From: Ampelocalamus luodianensis
Lineage: Eukaryota; Streptophyta; Magnoliopsida; Poales; Poaceae
DNA: 64,000 nucleotides
Direction of reading: 5' to 3'
Assembly: GCA_036346255.1 (NCBI GenBank)
Contig: CM070628.1
Location: forward strand, 21,219,840-21,283,839
Below the pieces are notes generated by a model, which was not told the origin of the DNA, ran no database searches, and worked only from the letters and a program-made list of their open reading frames with translations. The position numbers and the translations under genes were made by a program. Below are positions 57,301 through 64,000 of this stretch, piece after piece; the first letter of the stretch is position 1, and each line of letters opens with the position of its first letter.

Positions 57301-57722
57301 ACCCTGGAGGAAGATATGGAAATTTGAAAATTTCTTTGTTGCTGCGTACAGAACACGGCTCGTCTGTTCGGTTGGAAATGATGATGAACAGTAAATCGCG
57401 CATTACTGTAGCATGTGGGCAGGAGAGAGAAAACAGCAGATTTCCGGAATTAAAAGAAATCCCAAAAATCAAGGAGACCAAATAAATAGCAAATAAATCC
57501 GAAAAAATCTCAGAAAATACCCAAAAATTCCTTGAAACACAAGGAAGCCAAATAACAAAAGTTTTTATTTAATTCATGTTTATATTAGTCAAATTAAATA
57601 TTTTTAATTTAGAAAATTTCCAATTAAGCTTTATTAATTCAAATAAAATTGGTGAAATTTTCCAGGGACCTAAACTACTCAAAAGATTTTTGAAAAGCCA
57701 AATTTTGGGACGTTACAGTAAG

Positions 57723-58140
57723 TGTGTCGAGGTCAGAGCCCAGGTTGTGTACGCCTCTTCCCACGGCCGCACAAACCCTAGGTCGACCTCCTCACATCCC
57801 CCCTATATATTCAGTAGCCGCCACAGTTTATAGTTGGGTTTTTCTTAGATTATTCTGCTAATTGTAGTTTCGCCGTTTTACGGTTTGAGGAACCCCACAT
57901 TGTGAGCTTCATCCAAATCCACAATATATTTCAGATTGCATCTATCTTGTTCTTGTGGGTTGCTTCGATTGCTTGCAGGAACCACAACCCTCGTGGTAAG
58001 GTCGATCGCGTGTGAGCGTGGTCGATAACGACAGTCGTGCGGGTGTAGCGAATTGCGAGGTGACGATCTGCGGGTCGGATGCCTCAAAGCGTCAATGTCC
58101 TCACGACGAAATCAATCGAACCTATCGGAAGATCGGGCTG
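57723..58140 (+). mobile_element. Ty3 LTR segment, continuation of the element at 53776-54223
   Basis: Reads on from 54223 once the solo LTR and one GTAAG are removed. It has CTATATAT at about 57803 (TATA-like), AGTTTCGCCGTTTTACGGTT and CGTGGTAAGGTCGATCGCG, in the style of the transcribed part of a rice-type Ty3 LTR. It breaks off near 58140 without a primer site. Confidence 0.55.
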
Positions 58141-58153
58141 TCGTAGTCATCAC

Positions 58154-59760
58154 AAATTTTCTATGGTAAAGAAATACCACATATTCAAATTTAAACCAAG
58201 TTTGAAATGGTTTGGCTAAATCCTCCCAAAATCACAATTATGGTCTAAGCATTGGCTAAGCATAAGATTATTCTCAATATTATTTTATCTAATGGTGACA
58301 AGGTAATGACATTCAACAATCAAATTGGCCATACAAAAGGAATTAGAATAACTAAGTATTTAAAAATAGGGAATTAAAATAATTGAATAAAAGTATGCAT
58401 GCAATACTAATTTTAAAAACTAAATCTAAATAACTTTAAAATATTAGGATCAACATGGTCAATGGTATAACTTGCCTTCATTAAAGTCTTGGTACTCTAA
58501 ATCCTCTGAAGGATCAAACTCTCCGGAGTCGTCGAAGTCTATACGTGAAAATACGATAAATTCAATTGAAATTCAAATAAATTTTAAAAGATAGATCAAA
58601 TTAATTCCAAATAGAAAAATTTTAGTTTATTTAGCTAGATAATGGTTTTATACAAATTTAGAAATTTGAATAATCCAAATCGGAGTTTGGATGCAAAAGA
58701 TATGGATTTTAGAAGTTTTAACCCTAAATCTGTATTTAAAAGATTTTCCCAAATTATTTTTCTAAAGGAAATTTGAGATAATGTGCAAGCTAACATCATC
58801 CCTTAGGGTTTCAGGATTAAAATAATTAAAAAGAAATCCTGACGTGCGGGGCCCAGTTGTCATTGACATAGCCCACGGTGAACTAAGTTCACCGAGCCGA
58901 GGTCTTGAGTTTGAATCTAGCGGGCATGAGGCGTATACGTGTGGCGACTGATGTGGTGCCACGCAGGTGACATGCACGCACGCTTGCTGTGGTGGACGCT
59001 GACTCAGCTGCCACGTTAGCTTGACAGCGGTGAGGCTCGGTTGCGCACGACAACGGTGATCCAAGGCTCACCGGCGAAAATGAAAGATCGCATTAGATAG
59101 AGGATGATAATGTGCACATACTGGTACCGGTTTGGGCAAGAATGGTCATCGGAGTTGGCCAGCGGTGAGCTTTTGGCGGCAGAGTGGTTCAGACGTTGTC
59201 GGATGAGTGCGATGGCGATGCTCTCAGCAGCGAAGGGGTCCCCGAGGTAGCTCCAACGACGAGAATGTTGATGGTGAGCTCCGAGAGGGCAGGGCATCGA
59301 CGACGGTGGTGAAATCGAAGAAACCTTAACGGCGGCGCCAAACCCTAAAACGCGAATTACGGCGGCACTAGAGCTTCTCGAGAGTAGTGATTTGGGGGTT
59401 ATGGATGACGTGAGGAAGGGGCACCAGGGGCTACCTTTTATAGGGGCTGAGGGGTACTAGGGCGGCATGGAGGTCGTGGGGATCGTGGCGGCGGTTGCGG
59501 CGTCGTAGGCGAAATTGTCGTGGAGAAAGGGGAAGAAGGTGGGGAGATAAGGCGGGGGTGGACGCTGTCGTACGCACGCACGCGCGAGAAGCAGGGATGG
59601 TTAGGATATGGCCGTTGCGGAGCTTTTGAGCTCGCAACAATGGCGGCAACGCTGTCCACGCGGAGACGAAGACGGGGAAGACGAAGGTAGCGGGCCCACA
59701 TGGCAGTGAAAGAAAAGAGAAACAGGAAAAAGAACGGGCGCTTGTTGGAGTTGGTTCTTA
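58154..59760 (-). mobile_element. Partial LTR related to solo LTR 54224-57717
   Basis: The minus strand shares the block AAGGCAAGTTATACC...TGATC (58455-58478) with 55640-55661. Before the donor-like site lies an acidic frame (DFDDSGEFDPSEDLEYQDFN). CTATAAAAG at 59435-59443 (minus) and the GC-rich leader 58840-59430 fit the same LTR plan. The 3' part with the palindromic box and hairpin is missing, cut at about 58150. The right border near 59760 is approximate. Confidence 0.6.
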
Positions 59761-60043
59761 AAAGGACATCTGAGAAAAGAATGTTTTCTCGAGTAGAGAA
59801 GTATTCTATTGGTTCTATTTGGAGTTGGGTTTTTATGGCAGAGAATACTTACAATTTGAGTTGACTCTATGTCGGCAAGGCGGTTCCTTCCGGTTCAGGA
59901 AAATAAATGAAGTGTTTGATTTGGGCATTCGAACGATTTCTTTTTTGACTTATGTGGTGTTTATTTGCAAACTGCCTAGTTGGAATGTGAAAAGATTTTC
60001 ATGATGAATCTTCAATTTTGGATTTAAGTGTTTTTGGAGGAAA

Positions 60044-60347
60044 GTTTGTTAACTTATGTGGCATTGTGAATCTTTTCGAACGATTTCTCTTTTGACTTAT
60101 GTGGCATTGTGAATCTTTTGTTTTCTGCTAAGCTCTGATTATTAAAGTTTGTTTAAAATAAGTTGTGTTGCATGTCCATGCTTAACGAAGGTTCAGTTTG
60201 TTAACTTATGTGGCATTGTGAATCTTTTCGAACGATTTCTCTTTTGACTTATGTGGCATTGTGAATCTTTTGTTTTATGCTAAGCTCTGATTATTAAAGT
60301 TTGTTTAAAATAAGTTGTGTTGCACATCCATGCTTAACGAATGTTCT
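60044..60347. repeat. Two-copy 152-bp tandem repeat
   Basis: GTTTGTTAACTTATGTGGCA starts at 60044 and at 60196. The two units differ at only a few positions (for example CATGTCC versus CACATCC). Each unit itself contains ACTTATGTGGCATTGTGAAT twice. A partial related piece lies at about 59933-59965. Confidence 0.9.
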
Positions 60348-60839
60348 CCTTATTAGGATGAAGAGGTCGATTGAGAGATGGAACAATAGTTACATATGTT
60401 TATGTGTAAGTTCTGTGGTTTGGTCCCTAGAGGGCATGATAGCACAGAGTATATTTGGTTTGTTCTAGAAGTTGCGGGGATTTTGGAAGATAGCAATTCA
60501 CTAGAATTGTCTCGAATCCTGGAGCGCGGTATATAACGTATTGTATGACCCAGTGTTGATATAATGCTTGAGGTTTTTGGAGTGTGAGGTTTCATAAGAG
60601 CCATTGACCAGCGAGTAATACTACATCTTCGAGTTCTGTCCGTTGAGTGGTTCTGGTTAGGTTGGTACGAGTGATGAGGTATAATACATTAGTTGCATCA
60701 AGGTGCGGTGGTCTCATAAGTCCAAGAGGAAAATGACTTGAGAATTGAAGTCTCGCATGTGCGAGCAATATCCAGAATTGTTCACAGCATGTGTGTGGTA
60801 TTGTTTGTAAATTCTAGTTGTGATTGTTCTTTGGTGTAG

Positions 60840-61090
60840 AGCGTGGTTAGAATTCGGGGTCGAATTCCATTTAAGGGGTAGAATGTAATACCCCAAATAT
60901 TTATTTAAGTGAGAAGAAAGATTGTAGGAGGAGAATTGAATAGAGGTGGTTTTAGTGGTTTTAACAGAAGTTCGGTGGATTTTTGCGTAATTCGAAAAAC
61001 TTAAAAGAAGAAGAGAGAAGGGAGAGTAATTGTGTGGTGAAAGCCCACAACACCTTGACCCATTAGGGCAACCATCCAAGTAGAGGGGCA
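60840..61090 (+). mobile_element. 3' end of a chromovirus: polypurine tract and LTR start
   Basis: TTAGAATTCGGGGTCGAATT precedes TAAGGGGTAGAA and then TGTAATACCCCAAAT at 60887. The same arrangement precedes the right LTR of the 36338-46087 chromovirus. The LTR is cut off after about 200 bp. Sequence before 60840 may be worn 3' untranslated DNA of this element but shows no pol motif. Confidence 0.6.
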
Positions 61091-62740
61091 GCCATGCTCT
61101 TGGTAATATTGTTCCTCTTCGGAGAGTTCTACCTTATTGTTGGCAAACTTGACCCATTTATTCGCTTAGTGTTTTTATGACGGAAGGTATCATTTACCAA
61201 CTCTATTGAAGTACGTTTCGGCTTTACGCACTTCTTTTGGAGTAGTTGGAATGTTGAAATTTCGTGCATCCTCTTTGAGAAAGAAAAAATTAAAAACTAT
61301 TTTGAAATGTTTTGTTGTGATATGTGAGAGGTTCCACACATAAAAGATAAATTGATAATGTATGAGTTATCAAGATGGGTCTGTAGTTTGGTGCGTAATC
61401 GATCTTAACCAAGATCCTTGGAAGTGAAGTGAAAGATTTGATATTGTCATGGAGTAGTTACATGATGAACTTGTTTAATGGTATGACTATACATACTAGG
61501 AATCCACGATTTATTAAGAAGTGTGAGATATTGATGATTTGGTCTGATCATTAGGATTGTAGAATTTGGTAAACTTATTGGATAATTTGGAGTAATGTGT
61601 TCCAATGGATTAATCTACCTATTAGTGATGGTTATGTTAAGGATGTGATTGAACAATGACTTACGGATATTAATCCAATAATTTTCATAAGTGACAACTT
61701 AGATGATTATATTGTTTAATGATGCTTAATTAAACTCTCGAGTATTGAAACATGTATATCGGATTAGATGAATGTTGAGGTAGTACCTTGCGAGAAACCA
61801 AGAGCTAAACTTCTAAATCAACAGTGCTGTTTAAAGGAGATGATGTTATTAAATCCTTAATTAAACTCTGAGTATAAAGTGGAATGTTAACTCTGTGTTT
61901 ATAAATAGATATATGACTATAAATATGCAGTAGGACCGAATTAGAGTTTGATTCGGCGTGATGAGGCATCCCTTGCCCTCCTTTGTAACAGTTTATGCAT
62001 AAGATTGAAACATAGATACATCTTTCCCATATTGGTCAAGCCATCGTCACGCGTTTGTCGCCGTGGTCTCGCGATACCGAGATGGGGTTCGTGCATGGCG
62101 CGAGTGTTCAGCTAGCGATAAGTGAAGCTACAAATAATACAAGTGCCTATCGCCCAATAAACCGAAAATTGCAATGCATGTTGGTCCATTAGAGTTTTGT
62201 TTTAGTGCCTGATCCGTGTGTTTTCCTTTTGCGTTGCTTAATCGTTGTTAAAAAAGCTGCTGAGCAATTAGAGCTAAACTTCTAAATCATCCGGATCGTC
62301 CTACAAGTGCTTTTGTTTCTTAATGAATCTTCTATTTTCATTGATGAGAATTATATCATTTCATCTTGGACTAGCTATTGATACTACCTCATGCAAATAT
62401 TTGGGGAGCAAAGTAGTACATTCTCTTTTGCATACGAGTTTGAACATTGTGAAGCCTTTGGAACTGACCCCAAAAGGTCGTTTAGGGCCTCAGGGCAAAC
62501 CGAGAAAAATTCAGTTTCTCCAGAGGAGAGCCCTCTACAAGGCGGGTGAAGACGCCAAAGCAATGGAGGATAGTTCCAGCTCACGTGGTTGCAATCAACC
62601 TTGTACTTGGTGCAGAGGAGAAAGGCCCACTTCGCTTAAACCTATTGAATTACTCTAGCTTGGAGCCCAATACCTTGAATATCTGATCCTCTGTCCACAA
62701 GCTCCATACATTACCGAAATTCATCTTTGCCGCCCTTGAT
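61091..62740. other. Unassigned AT-rich DNA
   Basis: No protein, terminal repeat or RNA gene recognised. The ORF at 62323-62658 has no known motif. Short phrases such as GAGCTAAACTTCTAAATCA recur at about 61801 and 62271, hinting at old duplicated repeat DNA. Confidence 0.45.
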
Positions 62741-62827
62741 TCGGAATCAAGGAGTTGCGAGCGAGTAAAGAGAGCTTTTGTTTTACTAACCCGATATAAC
62801 CTCGTTTCTTGTTTGTGAGTTGTTGCC

Positions 62828-64000
62828 ATGTCAGTCACGAGAGGATCCACCTAATCCGAGGCGCGGTTCGCATGGGACGAGTACACTTGGTTGCGCGAGA
62901 TGCTACAAAAGCAACTTCATGATGGTGACAATGGCGCGGCGCTGATGAACTCGGGAAGTTCGATCGGACCGAACACCCTCGGGAGGAGGTCACACAATTG
63001 CGCACGACCATCAACAATAACTTCACGGAGCTCGCGCCATGTTCGCACAACACACCCACGTGGGTGCGCCACCGATGACACGAGTGTGCACGGCCCTCCG
63101 CTGTTTGGCACAATGAGACCGAGGAGGAGCGTGTTATTCGTGGTGGATGAGGAGCGACGACGGCGGCAAAGCGCGTCGCATGGCGATGCCGCCAAATGTC
63201 GGGATGGGCAGCCGCGCACGCCCGCCCTTCGCAGGGCGTGGCCGAGGCAACGCGGCGTGGTGGAGGCCCACCACGTGGTGTCCACAGAGGAGGTGTGCAT
63301 CGTGCACCTCGTAGTGGGTTGATGAGGTCGAACAATGGGATGATGATTTCCCCATCCACGCTACGATGGACCGACAGCGCCACCATCGCAACAACGTGAC
63401 GACGCCGAGCGATTTTGTCGCTAAGCCCAAGTTTAATCTTCCTATATTTTCGTGTGGTACGGATGTGGAACAATACCTCACATGGGAGCTAAAAGTTGAT
63501 AAGTTATTTCGGATGAACAACTATTCCAATGAGAAGAAGCTGCTTATGCGTCAATGGATTAGATGATTATGCCACACATTGGTGGGACAAGTTCATCTGT
63601 AGCGCATGGAGCGCCATGAGTTGCCGATTATCACCGGGAGCAGATGAAGAGACACTTGCGCACGCGCTTGTACCTCACCACTACAAGCGCTCACTATTTG
63701 AGAAGTTGACGAGGCGCATGGACAAGGTATGAAATCAATTGATGAATATCATAAGGAGATGGAAACTATCATGATACATGCGATGTCCGCGAGAATGAAG
63801 AACAGACCATGGCGAGATTTTAGCGGCATGAATCATGCCATCAGCGCATTGTCAATCACCATCCCTATAATGATATGATTGAGTTGCTGCACCAAACGCA
63901 CGCGGCGAGGCGACAAGTGATTGAAGATGCTTCGCTGCCCGCTCACGTCCTTCACCGATCCGGGACAGCCATAAACAATAGCTCCGCCAAACAAGAGCAC
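62828..64000 (+). pseudogene. Ty3/gypsy gag, frameshifted, running off the window
   Basis: After an ATG at about 62829 (MSVTRGST), shifting frames give a long charged N-terminal part (REEVTQLRTTINNNFTEL near 62980). The Gag core follows: AKPKFNLPIFSCGTDVEQYL, TWELKVDKLFRMNNYSNEKK (63420-63540) and LDDYATHWWDKF (about 63548-63583), then SIDEYHKEMETIMIHAMSAR (about 63735) and HHPYNDMIELLHQTHAARRQ (about 63850). The order matches the capsid region of grass Ty3 elements. There are several frameshifts (near 63545, 63730 and 63790) and stops, so no complete Gag can be made. Zinc knuckle and pol would lie beyond 64000. It may belong to the same family as the LTR at 57723-58140, but this is only suggested by style. 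Confidence 0.75.

Larger units (their letters stand above)
54224..57717 (-). mobile_element. Solo LTR (3.5 kb), target site GTAAG
   Basis: On the minus strand it starts TGTAACGTCCCAAAATTTGG at 57717 and ends TTTTGGGTCCCGACA at 54224. GTAAG lies on both sides (54219-54223 and 57718-57722). It contains a TATA-like GCATATAAAT at 57291-57300, a GC-rich leader (56560-57280), a splice-donor-like AAGGCAAGT at about 55658, the palindromic box at 54886-54969 and an AGTAC...GTACT hairpin at 54593-54608. No pol, primer site or polypurine tract. ORFs in the GC-rich part show no known motif. Confidence 0.9.

Overview
This is repeat-dense plant nuclear DNA, almost certainly from a grass. The evidence is the mix of elements: Ty3/gypsy and Ty1/copia retrotransposons with tRNA-Met primer sites, hAT transposons, Stowaway-type MITEs, a Helitron end, a decayed chloroplast ndhH copy and a captured pyruvate decarboxylase exon. 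No intact host gene, rRNA, tRNA or CRISPR array was found. Nearly every coding stretch is a transposon protein carrying stops or frameshifts. The species cannot be fixed from the sequence alone.

Layout. 1-183: LTR end. 1030-1352: plastid ndhH fragment. 4375-6117: copia 3' end (minus). 6252-12186: very long solo LTR (minus, target duplication CCTAC) inside an older LTR. 13265-16467: complete hAT element with a perfect 8-bp target duplication and a 530-codon ORF. 16641-17376: 5'-truncated LINE with target duplication. 17872-18226: Helitron 3' end with a minisatellite. 18825-20010: locally duplicated non-coding DNA with a MITE. 20525-26841: gag-only copia-like element whose left LTR is split by another solo LTR (20835-25234). 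26842-28175: Ty3 LTR end and gag. 28176-31170: hAT element carrying a pyruvate decarboxylase exon. 31170-33654: Tat-type Ty3 fragment (minus). 33655-46573: solo LTR split by a full chromovirus (36338-46087). 46574-53775: second chromovirus-like element (minus) with an extra leader ORF. 53776-58140: Ty3 pol 3' end and LTR split by solo LTR 54224-57717. 58154-59760 and 60840-61090: LTR remnants. 62828-64000: Ty3 gag.

How it fits together. The region is a stack of nested insertions whose order can be read from target duplications. The most interesting signals lie in the LTRs, not the proteins. Five different long LTRs share a palindromic box 660-930 bp from their 3' ends, followed by a small hairpin, and several also share a GC-AG splice-donor-like block. 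The chromovirus LTRs carry, at a comparable place, a 195-nt row of six short hairpins whose stems differ while the architecture is kept. These suggest conserved RNA-level functions in the LTR transcript. All comparisons were made by eye.
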